Source of the DNA: Pseudocercospora fijiensis CIRAD86
Taxonomy: Eukaryota; Ascomycota; Dothideomycetes; Mycosphaerellales; Mycosphaerellaceae
Assembly: GCF_000340215.1 (NCBI RefSeq)
Contig: NW_006921532.1
Span: 3,327,337 to 3,391,336, forward strand
Reading direction: 5' to 3'
DNA: 64,000 nt
Positions within the stretch are counted from its first letter, which is position 1. Each line of letters opens with the position of its first letter. Shown piece by piece: positions 43,072 to 54,149 of the stretch. The notes beneath the pieces are model-generated. The model worked only from the letters and a program-made list of their open reading frames with translations, was not told where the DNA came from and ran no database searches. A program made the translations under genes and the position numbers.

Positions 43072-44804
43072 ATGCCTCCGAAGCGCTCTACACGATCCAC
43101 GACGTCGCCCTCCACCGTAGCGTCTACGTCTGCGTCTGCGTCTGCATCTGCATCTGCATCTGCGTCTGCGCCTGCGCCTGCGTCTAGACATGAAACAGAA
43201 GAACCCCACGGCTATGAATTTGGAGGCCCGTGAGTTGGTCCAACATTGATGCGCATGCGCATGCCCATGCCCACGACTGACAGGTAGATACGCAGTGTTG
43301 GCGCGTCGTTGATCTCTTTTGGACTGCCCATCGGCTGCTATGCCTTCGCTTTCCTTTGCAACGACGTCTCGGGCTGTCCACCACCTTCGCTTTTGACACC
43401 CAGCAAGCTGTTTTCTGCGCCGTTGCTCTCTAACAAGCCTTCGTGGCAGCATGCACTCGATACGCTGGCAGCTGAAGTCGGATGGCCGGGTTGGACCGGC
43501 TTAATCAATATCGAGGCCATCCTCGGCACGCTGTTCTGGTACTTCCTGTCTCTGCTGCTCTATGTTCTGCTCCCAGCGCAAGAGGTTGAAGGAACAGAGC
43601 TCAGGACCGGTGGCAGACTGAAGTATCGCTTCAACTGTGAGCACATCTCCAGCAAATATGCAACGTGCCGCTGACCTTTCTGCAGCTTTCCTGTCTGCCG
43701 TCACCGTCATGATCGTATGCGCCGCCGGTACTTGGCTCCGAGGACCTGATTTCCAGGTTTGGACATTCATCAACCGCAACTATATCCAGCTCCTCACCTG
43801 CAACATCATAATCTCCTATGCGCTGGCGACCTTCGTCTACGCCAAATCATTCCAGGTCAAGCCTGGCAATCAAGACAAGAGAGAGCTGGCGGCTGGCGGT
43901 CACAGTGGAAACCTCATATACGATTGGTACATCGGACGCGAGCTCAATCCTCGTGTGGAGCTTCCCTTCTTTGGCGAGATCGACATAAAGAGCTTCATGG
44001 AGCTGCGTCCCGGAATGCTGGGCTGGATCATGCTCAACCTGGCGTTCATGGCAAAGCAGTACAAGAGCTATGGCTATGTCACAGATTCTATGCGTAAGTT
44101 CAACACCTGAACAATTGCACGCTTGGTGCTAAAACGAATCAGTCGTGGTCAACTTCGCGCAAGCTTTCTACGTCTTCGATGCACTTTACATGGAGCCGGC
44201 AATTCTCACAACAATTGACCTAATCCAGGATGGATTTGGCTTCATGTTAGCTTTTGGCGACCTCGCCTGGCTTCCATTCGTCTACAGCATACCAGCGAAA
44301 TATCTCAGTGTCCATCCAGTTGTTCTTGGCCCCTTCTATTTGGTCCTCATTCTCGCTATTCAAGCCTTTGGATACTACATCTTCCGTGCAGCCAACAGCG
44401 AGAAAAATCGCTTTCGAACGGATCCTAACGACCCAAGTGTTGCCCATCTGGAGTATATCGAGACTAAGACCGGCTCGAGGCTGCTCACGACCGGATGGTG
44501 GGGCACAGCGAGGCACATCAACTATCTTGGTGACTGGGTCATGAGCTGGGCATACTGCTTACCTACCCTTGCAGCAGGGTATAAGCTGACTCCAACAGTC
44601 TTGTTTGAGGGGACGAGATTGGTAACAACGGACGGCATGAAAGGCTACGCGATTCCCATCACCTACTTCTACATGCTGTACTTCGCAATTTTGCTCATCC
44701 ATCGTGAGCGCAGGGATGAAGCAAAGTGCAAGCGGAAGTACGGCGCAGATTGGGACAAGTACTGTGAGAAAGTGAGGTGGAGGATAGTGCCAGGCATATA
44801 TTAG
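43072..44804 (+). CDS. ERG24: C-14 sterol reductase ERG24
   Basis: Exons 43072-43229, 43296-43636, 43686-44093 and 44143-44804; 522 residues. After a hydrophilic N-terminus with a Ser-Ala dipeptide run, about eight to ten membrane segments follow. Signatures: LLPAQEVEGTEL, then GRLKYRFN at the exon 2-3 splice; GRELNPR; ARHINYLGDWVMSW; and the C-terminal CKRKYGADWDKYCEKVRWRIVPGIY type ending. The enzyme reduces the C14 double bond in ergosterol synthesis in the ER using NADPH and is a target of morpholine fungicides. The Ser-Ala run comes from a TCTGCG hexamer microsatellite and is expected to vary in length. Confidence 0.95.
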
Positions 44805-45324
44805 TTTGTTTATGCATGTCTTGCGTGTAAAGAGGCCTGTCAGATTCGTGATTGGCTTGACACAGGGCAGACACTAATGGAAGTTCGTGACCACCAGGTT
44901 GTTTTGCTTGTTTTGTGCAACCCGAATCTCTCACGCCTTGACTTGTCATTCAGATTGCCCTCTTCTTGCTACTCATCTTCTGTCAAACTATATGGGCACG
45001 TCTTCTGCGACACCAATCAGAGATATCCGAGTCCCTGAATGGCAAACTTCGATGACTTTGGCTGGAGGCTTTCGCGCTTAAAGCCATCAGCTGGAGACAT
45101 CTAGCATGTCGTTCAGTGATATCTTCATCTGAGGCTGTTGCGTATTAAAACCCTCCGCATCAGGACAGAAGACCTCACTGGGATGAAGCCAAGTTCTTAA
45201 GGTCGTGGAAAGCCCGTGTCGCTCCTCGTTCAATAATCTACCAGCCACCGCAATTACCCCTCGCAGGTTGAGCTAGCTTACGTACGTCTTCTCAGGAAGA
45301 ATCTACCCACGTTGTACAAAGAAC
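44805..45324. other. Intergenic region
   Basis: ERG24 3' flank and methyltransferase promoter. No gene seen. Confidence 0.5.
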
Positions 45325-46360
45325 ATGTCGGCATTTACAGAAGCAAATCGCAAAGCCTTCGATGACCTCTCCGCTTCCTATAACACAAAGCCTTGGCAGC
45401 ATGCTCTAGCAAACCAGGTAGCAGAGGCTCTGCAGCAACGGAAAGACTGGATTGGAGCACTATGGGTCGATGCGCAAGAGCATCCCAAGAAGCGCGATGT
45501 TCGACTTCTGGATTATGCATGTGGAACAGGTGCAATCACAAAGGCTCTGGGTCCATATGTCAAGACTATCAGAGGAATTGACATCAGCGAGAACATGGTA
45601 ATCAAGTACAATGAAGCGGCTAAATCTTCTGGTCTTAGCGAGGAACAAGCTCATGCAGTGGTCGGTGACCTCTGTGCACAGAAAGCAACCCAGGATCCGC
45701 AGTTCAGAGATCAGGAATGGTATGAATTCGATATCGCAGTCATTGGTCTTGGGTTTCATCACTTTGAGTATCCAGACATTGCCATGAAGCGTCTGGCCGA
45801 GCGATTGAAGGCAGATACTGGTGTAAGTCTCCCGTCATGATGCCTTGTAGCACCGACGATCAAATACAAAGCTGACTTCTCGGCCCAAACAGGTCTTGGT
45901 CATTGTCGACTTCTTGCCCTTTGATGAGAAGCACAATCACGACCACTCCGGCAATGAAGGCGAATCCCAGGAGATGAAGCACACAATCAAACACAATGGC
46001 TTCAAGCCGGAAACCCTGCGAGATATGTACATCGAAGCTGGATTCGAAGATTTCGATATCGTAGCTTTGAAACAGCCTGCCGTCATGGAGCTCAAGACGG
46101 GCACTGTTCAGAGGACTCTGTTCGTTGCAAAGGGAAGGAAATCAGCGACTTGGCGGCAAAAGCTTTCGGGTTGGGTTGGAGGACTCCAGGACTCTGCCAG
46201 TGGCCAATTCAAGATTGACAAGAAGGATGCCCAGAAATGGGAGCCAGGCTTTTCCAAAGGCGGTGAGGTATGGAGTACCTCAAAGCAGAAAGACGAGACC
46301 TGGGATGCCGTTCCGGGTGAGCAGCATGAGCCAAAAAAGGCATGGAACATGGGCTTTTAG
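45325..46360 (+). CDS. SAM-dependent methyltransferase
   Basis: Exons 45325-45822 and 45893-46360 around a 70-nt intron; 321 residues. A class I Rossmann fold: motif I is LLDYACGTGAITKAL (about 60-74), followed by GIDISENMV, VGDL and FDIAVIGLGFHHF. Past the splice the core strand VLVIVDFLPF carries on, then a His/Asp-rich loop and a C-terminal part with GFEDFDIVAL. The last 80 residues are hydrophilic (Lys/Trp-rich) and not part of the core fold. The family resembles fungal small-molecule methyltransferases; the substrate cannot be assigned. No biosynthetic neighbours are seen. Confidence 0.85.
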
Positions 46361-47240
46361 AAAATCAATGTCGAAGAGCTTGCGCCTGAGGCATGCACAA
46401 AGTCGATGTGACGATTTCACTCTCTTGCAACGAAGGCTGAACTTCGCCCATCGCATTTGGGATACGGCTAGGGAGCTTCAAATTTGCCACCCTCGAACGA
46501 TAGCATATTGTCAGTGGATCAGAATTCAAGTTGTGCAGTATGCTGAAGATTAGAAATGATCGAGTTTCGGTTCTCGGACGCTTTAGCCTCAAAATTGGAT
46601 CAAGCGGTCATCATGACTACACTACACAATTGCAATCCTGCATCTGTGACCACTCCACATCTCACAGCATTTCACCGACATGACTGTGCCTGAACTCAAT
46701 CTCACGACATTCAGGGATACTCGAATAGGAATACTTTCCAAGAACCCAAGCGACCTTGTCTGAGGTCTCCACGATCTCATCCATGCTGCATCGGCCTGCA
46801 ACCTCACGTTCCCCATGTGATGAAAACGCTATGGATATGCACCATACTGAGACCAATCTCTCATCGGCCTGGCAAAGACAGCATCGTGAGGCATTTCATA
46901 CGACAGTCCGACGTCAAATCCACGTCAAATGATCGATGCCAGCCCGAATATTGGGCTTTGATACTTTGATTGTCTCCGCTGGCGGAGGTCCATGAGGCTG
47001 GGGCGTGACCGCTTGATCTGTCGATCCAATGCGCGTCTGTCTCTGTGTTCCTGTATGGTCACTGCCGTGCAGGAGAAGAGTCGATGACCGCAGACGCGGT
47101 AATGATCTCAAGGAACCGAACAGCATAAGTAGCTGGCCTTCGACCATCCAGGAAGCACTTTCTACAACACCATCAACGATAACAACTTCGACAAAAGCTA
47201 CAGAGACATCAAACCAGCTTTCATCCTTACAAACACCACC
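46361..47240. other. Intergenic region
   Basis: No gene supported in 880 bp. Confidence 0.5.
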
Positions 47241-47594
47241 ATGTCTGACTACAAGCCAACTGGTTGGTACCTCATCTCCCTCAAGCATACAGCCTCGACC
47301 TAACACTATTCACAGAACACGACGGTCTCCGCAAGGACGGCCAGCCAGACCAGAGAGTCGGCACTGGAGAATTTGCTGGCGGCAAGGTATGTTACCGTGG
47401 ATGGTCATCAGTCAGAACGACACTAAAATTCACTTTCTTCACAGGTCGACCCAGTGGAGGCGGGAAAGAAAGGAGGAAACTCTTCCGGCGCTTCGTCCGA
47501 CGACTCTGGTGACAGCGGTAGCGGTGGTAAAGGTGAATTCGCAGGCGGCAAAGTCGACCCAGTTGAGGCTGGCAAGAAGGGAGGAAAGTCTTAG
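47241..47594 (+). CDS. Small protein with two identical 17-residue KGG repeats
   Basis: Exons 47241-47262, 47316-47386 and 47445-47594; 80 residues. The sequence EFAGGKVDPVEAGKKGG occurs twice, identically, separated by a Ser/Asp/Gly linker. The first copy is interrupted by an intron (47387-47444) between K and V. The N-terminus is MSDYKPTEHDGLRKDG. The protein is highly hydrophilic and lacks a signal peptide. AGKKGG resembles the KGG motif of small stress-induced proteins; comparable short proteins are abundant in fungal conidia and stressed cells. I do not assign a function. The first intron has a GTTGGT donor, less usual. Confidence 0.75.
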
Positions 47595-48086
47595 ATGCAA
47601 TGCCGCATGTTATGATATAGCGACTGTAGCTCGCTCGCACGATGTTGTGTAGCGCAATCGACATGACGCCTTTTCTTTCAGAGTCATCCTTTCTAATCGA
47701 TCTTCGCGGCAAGTCGTCGGGATGAGTGTACCTTTTGATGCATATTCGATCTTGAGACAACGTAACCTACTCACATGTAACACATCGCCTCGAGCCATTA
47801 TTCAACAAACCGATCGACTGGAATCGTTCGGCAAGTCATATTCTTTAAGATCAAAACTACAAGATCCATGCAATGGCACCCAATGTAAATGTAGGAAGGC
47901 GGAAGCAGGTAGTGAGTGGAATCCACATGTTTGCACAATACAATAAGACTAATCCACAAGATATGCATTCCCTTTTTGACCCGTGCTGATCACATCCGTG
48001 TAGTTGCCATGTCGCTCAAAAATATGCCCATTAAGCCCGGTGAAAGTAACATGATTGTTGTCCGCAAGGTCTTTGACTTGCATTAT
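47595..48086. other. Convergent intergenic region
   Basis: Between the KGG-repeat gene and the hydrophobin; 3' ends of both. Nothing else seen. Confidence 0.5.
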
Positions 48087-48508
48087 TTACAAGTTGATGA
48101 GGTTGCACAGGCTGCCAATGTTGATGACAGTGAGACCCTCGCTCTGCATTCAAGACTCATTGTTAGTGGAGAGGTCTTGTGTTGGATAGGCTTCTACAAG
48201 TGACTTACGCTCTGGGTAGTTGGGCAGCAGGCAACGTTGCCCTGAGAGCATGTGTTGCCGAGAAGGTCGAGGGCGCAGGATCCGCCGAGGACTTGGTTGA
48301 GCAGAGAGAGCTCGCCGTCAGAGCTGGCAGCTCCGTTGCAGCAAGCAACCTTCTCCTGCTTGTTGCCGCATGAGGAACCGATCTCTGGAGAAGCTGGCTT
48401 GGAGGACTCTGGCATGGATGGCTCAGAGGAGCTCTCGTCGTATGGAACGGCAGCACCCATGGCGAGGGCGGCGGTGGCAAAGATGGTGAAGACGGTGGTG
48501 AACTGCAT
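48087..48508 (-). CDS. Class I hydrophobin
   Basis: Exons 48508-48209 and 48143-48087 around a 65-nt intron; 118 residues. A signal peptide (MQFTTVFTIFATAALAMGAA) is followed by a Ser/Pro/Glu-rich spacer and eight cysteines: C-x8-CC-x20-C-x8-C-x6-CC-x17-C. The long x20 and x17 loops and the x6 before the second CC fit class I spacing. Hydrophobins are secreted and self-assemble at air-water surfaces, coating hyphae and spores. The last Cys is encoded by exon 2, confirming the splice. Confidence 0.92.
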
Positions 48509-50200
48509 TTTGATCGATTGTTGGTTCTTGGGTTGATTGAACTGAAAGTGTGGTAAAGAGTGACTTGGGTTGGTTGAGTGCTGTTGATTGTTTGCTGTGG
48601 ATGATGGATGAGAACGAGATGGAAGCATGTCTTTATATATCTTGTTCGCCAGCTCACACTCCTTCCTCGTGCGCGCACTTTGATTGCGCTCCTTTCAGGA
48701 TGCAATTGTCGCTCCTGTGTGGATTCAGGATGTCTCATCCACTCGTTTGTGCCGCCGAGCCAAGGAGGCAGCAATCCTGATGAGCAGGTGAAGTCTTGTA
48801 GATCCCGTGCCATGTAAGCAGTAAAGATGAATCCAGATCCGTACTTGCCGTTTTGGGCCATGTGGGCTGAATCCGAGATTGTGGAAGACAGAGAGCTGAG
48901 CTTACATGACAGGAGTATGTCACGCACAGAACGTCAGACGCCGTGAGCGTGTCCATCAACAGGGACAAATCTGGGGCTAAGTGTCTCAGAGTGGGCAGTG
49001 ACGTTCTCGGCGCCCCGACTTGGCCTCCAGTTATGAGCAGGAGGCGCGCGGTAGGTACGTTGCAGTGGGTGATCTTGCCGTATTCTATGCCGACCAACGT
49101 CTCCGTGCCTTTTGCCGTTTGGCATCACACGTGCATACAGTAGTGGACAGTTCTTTCAATCCTCCGGCTGGTGGCAATGTGATATTGGCTCATAGGTCTT
49201 TGCGGATGGTTCTTGCATAGCTGGCCAGCCCAGGCACTGTTGTGAATCTCTCTAGCCCTTCGAGCTCACATGGCTTTGGTAGTCTGCGTGGCGTTTTCGA
49301 TCATGTTCCATTGATGCTCGCGTATTTTGTAGACATATTCAGGGCCAGGTCAGTCGTCGACAGACAGCTTCGGGACAGAAGGTTAAAGCCGACCGACAGG
49401 TGCAATAATGTCGATCGCAGCAGCTCGACATCTGTGTCACCACTTGGCTCTGATAGGTCTCCTTTACTTGGCAGTGTGCCAAAGAGTCCAAGACGCATCC
49501 TTATTAATCCTTGCTCTTGCTGGATCAGATTGATTTGCCAGAAGCCCGTAAAGTGGCCAAGGCTCCAGCATCGCGGACGCCGTGTCTCTCGCAGACAGCG
49601 TCGCCCAGAGGCAGGGCAAAATGGCTCAGAATACGAACAGACAGGAGGGCGCAGGGAGCGGCCGTTGAGGAGCGAGCGCCGCATAGGAACCGACAGACTT
49701 GGTCTGTTTCGGAGAGCGGCTCATGGTCATCGTGTGCGCTCCTGATGGATTCCTGTTCATGCCGGCGCTGTGTCGAATTCGACAGAGACGGTATCGAGCG
49801 ACGCGGATGTATTTTTGGCAGTCTCTCCGGTGACGGTGACGGGCCGAGATGGATCTCTCCGCCGCGGCATCCAAGAGGACCTGCGGAGATTTGCAGTCAG
49901 CACAAGCTGCAGTCAGCGCGTTGGCAATAATTAGATGGAGCGTAAACTTTGAAGGAAGACGTCGTTGCGATGATGAGACGAGATGGAGGGAGAGATGGTA
50001 TGGGGGTTATGTTATGAGTTGAGCATTGGTGATTGGGATGCGAGGCGGCGCGACGCGGATACCTGCGAACTTTCTTTTGACCGCCATCCGCTATTGGTGC
50101 CATGTAATAATAAGCCGCTCAACTACCTACAGACTACAGCACAATCCTCCTGAGTCCTGACTCTACTGTACAGCAGGATTTGGTGTCAGGATTATTGCTC
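48509..50200. other. Mostly gene-free stretch
   Basis: Hydrophobin and biotin synthase promoters. A short frame on the minus strand (start 50103, MAPIADGGQKK) may be a first exon, but no convincing continuation was found. Confidence 0.45.
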
Positions 50201-51531
50201 ATGTCGCTCACAACACTCTCCAGACGGGCTGCTGCTCGCTCCCTCCAACCTGCTTCAACCGTCTTCAATCGACCATTCAGCACTCCTGTCAACGACGCCT
50301 TCTCACCCTTGTCGAGCTCGAGTACTCCTCCCCCGTCCCCAGAGGCCCAGAGTGCACTATGGAACGCTGTCAATGCCCGTGCTCCACGCTACGACTGGAC
50401 GAAAGATGAGATTCGGGACATCTACAATACGCCGCTCATGGAGCTGGCACATCAGTCGGTACGTTGAGGACAGCTTCAGGGATTGTAATGCCACATGTGA
50501 AGCCAGCGTAGGAGTCGACGTTGGTGTTGATCGCTTTGTAGGGTGTCTTGCATCGGCGATTCCATTCTCCTTCGGCTGTGCAAATGTGCACGTTAATGAA
50601 TATCAAGACCGGAGGTTGTAGTGAAGACTGCTCGTACTGTGCTCAATCATCCCGCTACAACACTGGGCTAAAGGCCACAAAGATGTCGCCAGTCGATGAT
50701 GTCCTCAATGCAGCACGGATAGCCAAGAGTAACGGTAGCACAAGGTTCTGTATGGGAGCTGCTTGGCGAGACATGCGGGGACGCAAGACCAGCCTCAAGA
50801 ACGTCAAGGCCATGGTTGAAGGGATTCGCGCCATGGACATGGAAGTCTGCGTTACGCTTGGCATGATTGATCAGAACCAAGCGGATGAGCTCAAAGAAGC
50901 CGGCCTTACGGCGTACAACCACAACGTTGATACATCCCGAGAGCACTACCCATCCGTCATCACAACCCGATCCTACGATGAACGACTTCAAACTTTGTCA
51001 AACGTTCGAAACGCTGGCATCAATGTGTGCTCAGGCGGTATATTGGGTTTAGGTGAGAAACCGGAGGATCACGTTGGCCTGATCTACACCGTCTCGACTC
51101 TCCCAGCTCACCCAGAGTCATTCCCGGTCAACGCTCTGGTCCCGATCAAAGGCACACCCCTTGGCGACAGCAACAAGGAACGCATATCATTTCATGCCAT
51201 TCTGCGAACCATTGCTACTGCTCGACTTGTCATGCCGGCCACAATTATCCGTATCGCTGCAGGACGAACAACCATGAGTGAGGCCGAACAGATTCTGTGC
51301 TTTTCCGCCGGTGCCAATGCTGTGTTCACTGGAGAGAAGATGTTGACCACGGAGGCAGTTGGCTGGGATACTGACAAGGTCATGTTTGAGAAATATGGGC
51401 TGGTTCCAATGAAGCCATTTGAGCGCGGAGCATATCGCGAGACCAGTTGGTCTTCAATGAAGGCCGAGACTGCAGTTGTCGACCCAGTAGCGTCAAAATC
51501 CTCCACAGCCGAGATTCCAGCTGCTGTATAG
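50201..51531 (+). CDS. BIO2: Biotin synthase
   Basis: Exons 50201-50458 and 50542-51531 around an 83-nt intron; 415 residues. The Arg/Ser/Ala-rich N-terminus is a mitochondrial presequence. The radical-SAM cluster CX3CX2C is C112-S-E-D-C116-S-Y-C119, within NIKTGGCSEDCSYCAQS. YNHNVDTS, GGILGLGE and NALVPIKGTP are typical BioB/Bio2 blocks, and FSAGANAVFTGEK is near the end. The enzyme inserts sulfur into dethiobiotin in the mitochondrion. The C-terminal 30 residues are a Ser/Ala-rich extension. No other biotin gene lies near. Confidence 0.95.
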
Positions 51532-52837
51532 TGATGGCATCCACAGCAAGACGATTCAACAGTAGATGGAGGCAAACCCCGACGGAAGTACTTGCGCTCA
51601 GGAGCAGAGGCTTCGCTTTCAACACAAGCAAACCGTCGACTATCGGGGCCCTGCGTCGGCACCATTTTTCGTATTCAGTACAGATGGCACTCGCCGCCGG
51701 CACTCATATCTCATGTTGTCCATGTTCTTGGCCACTGAGGTACCATGACTTTCATCAGTTTCGCCCTCTTGGCCAAAGGTTAAGAGAGTATGCACTGCCA
51801 CGAGAAGACGGAATCTGACCACGTCATATCCCAAGGTGCTTCCGCCATTGTGGGAAAAGGGGACACGACCAGATAATTTGAGCCACATCTGGAAAAGTCG
51901 GATAAACCTGTTCGTCGTGTGTCTCCAGCCACACACAGACCGAGCTCTAATGATATATAATAGTACCGACTGAATGGTAGGGCCGAAATTTGCGCAGTCG
52001 ACGCGACAGCCTATGGTTTCATGGTCAAGTACAATAATGTGCATTGAACGCATTCACTCCACGAGCACCGGCGGTAACAGCAGAATTGACGTCATGGTGC
52101 AAACTATGTCTTTACTTACGGTGAGAGTCATCAAAATCCATCGCCGCGTTCTCAGGTCGATTCACGAGGAGCATGTACCGTACAGCTGCTCGATCAGCTC
52201 AAACGCGAGATCAGTGGGCCAAAGCTGCCTACTACCTACAGTCGCTCAATGCCTGCCAAGCGCTATTGCCGCGCTGCGTCCTGCATGGCAGCATTCGACA
52301 TACTGTAGCTTCAGCCAGGTGGGTGCACAAGTACATGTATTCTTCGAGAGCGATCGCCAGGACATCACTTTACTGGCCCAATCGTACTTTGGGGGAAAAG
52401 GCGCGAACCTCCATTTGTCACCGACCACTTGGTTCCACGTGTAGTGAGTCAGGACCCGCATCGACGTGCGCTGATGATAACGTTGAGACGGCACACCGCC
52501 TTCGCCAAGGGTAGCCCTAACACATGCCCGAAATGCTGCACGCATTATCTACGCTTTCACTGAAGTCTGCCTTTGCTAACGAGGGGACATTGGGAAGTGG
52601 TGGTGTTGCACGACAATTTGTTTCGAGCTCGTTCTATAGCTGGACCGCGGTGGATCCAGTTGTCCATAATACACACTATGTAATACCAAAGGTCCTGAAA
52701 GACCTCGACCAACGCAAGATGCATGCTTCCATTCCACCCAATCGCGCCATACTTCGCTCAAAATTCTCTCAAAGCCTCGCGTCGTTTCCGTCATATTCGT
52801 AATTAGATGCGAACGTTTTGTTGGTAATGCTGTATTC
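51532..52837. other. Gene-free stretch
   Basis: 1.3 kb between convergent genes; no gene supported on either strand. Confidence 0.5.
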
Positions 52838-53588
52838 TTACCAAGGTATGAATTCGGTTGACGGAAGCGCAGTAGCGACTGTGCACATAGTCCCAGGATT
52901 GAATGGATTCCAGCCCCAGGGTGCATTGGAAATGCGATGGGCACCAATGGCGATGGGCTCGCTGGTCTTCGAGGGCTGGGTTCCTGTGACAGGGTAGACA
53001 TCCACTGAAGGTTCTAGAGGCGGTGGCATCTGCAATCATTAGTCCTGATCAGATAAAATGGGTCGGGTGACATGACATACCCAGACGTTCAACGTAGCAT
53101 CATCGAACATTTCTATGGATCGAGGTGTTTCGGCAGAGGGAAGAGTTGGCTGCAGACGCGGGAAATGATTGGACGAGTGCACATTGATCCAACGATTTTC
53201 GAAGTCTTTCAATTGGCCCTGAAGGTCAGGGTTGGGCGATTGTTCGCATGAATGTTGAATAGCAGGTCGATGTGGGAAAACATCCTCCTCTCGTGATTTG
53301 CTGGCATCGATAGTCGAAGGTTCGTTGAATATGGTGTCATGGCTTCGTTGATGTGGTCCGGAGGCTCGCCTGAGTTCATACTCGAGTCTTGCGATCTTTT
53401 TCTCGAGATGATTCACGTAGGAAGGTCCTCGCGACAGCTTGAATTGCGAGCCATATGAACACGGCAGTCTGCAAAGATTTAGCAGATCATGGGACAGTCG
53501 AGGCGAATGGTACAGACCCGAGGCCATCGCACTCTACGCAACTCAGCTTCCCATTACACTTGACTTTCCGTCGTCGACATTGATCGCA
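52838..53588 (-). CDS. Zn2Cys6 protein, 5' exon not identified
   Basis: Three linked exons, 53588-53518, 53468-53081 and 53029-52838, encode 216 residues. The zinc cluster is rebuilt by splicing: CDQCRRRKVKC, then C-x5-C-x2-C and DGLGLPC give C-x2-C-x6-C-x5-C-x2-C-x6-C. A coiled region follows (YVNHLEKKIARLEYELRR), as in dimerising Zn2Cys6 factors. The end, after the third exon, is FIPW. No regulatory domain is present, so the protein is short. A clean upstream acceptor (CATTAG, branch CTAAA) exists, but I find no first exon with Met in the required phase. Upstream in phase 0 the frame reads TPRKSSSGLAK with ACG where Met might be. Start lost or missed. Confidence 0.6.
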
Positions 53589-54149
53589 CTAATGAGTGTT
53601 TAGTTGGGGTTTGGAAGAGGCACGCTGAGTATGGCGCGACTCACTGCTCGTACTGTTCTCTTCCGTGGTGGTACTTCATAGGATGCCGGTGCCATTGCAT
53701 GAGGTAGCAAAGACAAACGGTGGTTGCGACCTGATCTTCCTGATAGTTGGAGGCAATGAGGATGATAGAATGATGCAGTGTATTGAAATGGTAGTACCTT
53801 TGCCAGACCGCTCGAGCTCTTTCGTGGCGTCTCGTGCGGGCCGGCGTGTCAAGCTTCGATGACGTTTGACGCTGCCAGGCGAGGCGAGTCATTGCAGTAG
53901 CAAGTCTGTCGGGAAGGGACGAAGGGGGCACTTTCGGAGATTGAAGCCGATCGGCAAGATTTCAAAGTTCGGGCACGAGGCGCCGGGCCGAAGCCAATTT
54001 GCGCCACTGCCACTGCCACACACGGCACACGGCACACGGCATCCGGCACCCGGCACCCGGCACCCGGCACCCGGCACCCGGCACACGGCACACCAAGGCT
54101 GGCTTCACCTACCGTATCGACCACCCACCATCTCAGATCCAGATCCAGC
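53589..54149. other. Intergenic region with heptamer repeat
   Basis: Between the divergent Zn2Cys6 gene and the TBC gene; carries the CGGCACC-type repeat listed next. Confidence 0.5.
54020..54091. repeat. Heptamer minisatellite
   Basis: About ten tandem copies of a 7-bp unit, GGCACCC or GGCACAC with one GGCATCC, end about 60 bp before the TBC start codon. The unit is G/C-rich with strand asymmetry (C-rich on the plus strand). Copy number is likely variable. Confidence 0.9.

Noticed and set aside
49897..50103. Possible first exon starting MAPIADGGQKK (minus strand)
   Set aside because: No downstream exon with recognisable continuation could be joined confidently.
54020..54091. CRISPR-like array
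   Set aside because: Units are 7-bp tandem copies without spacers, in a eukaryotic genome.
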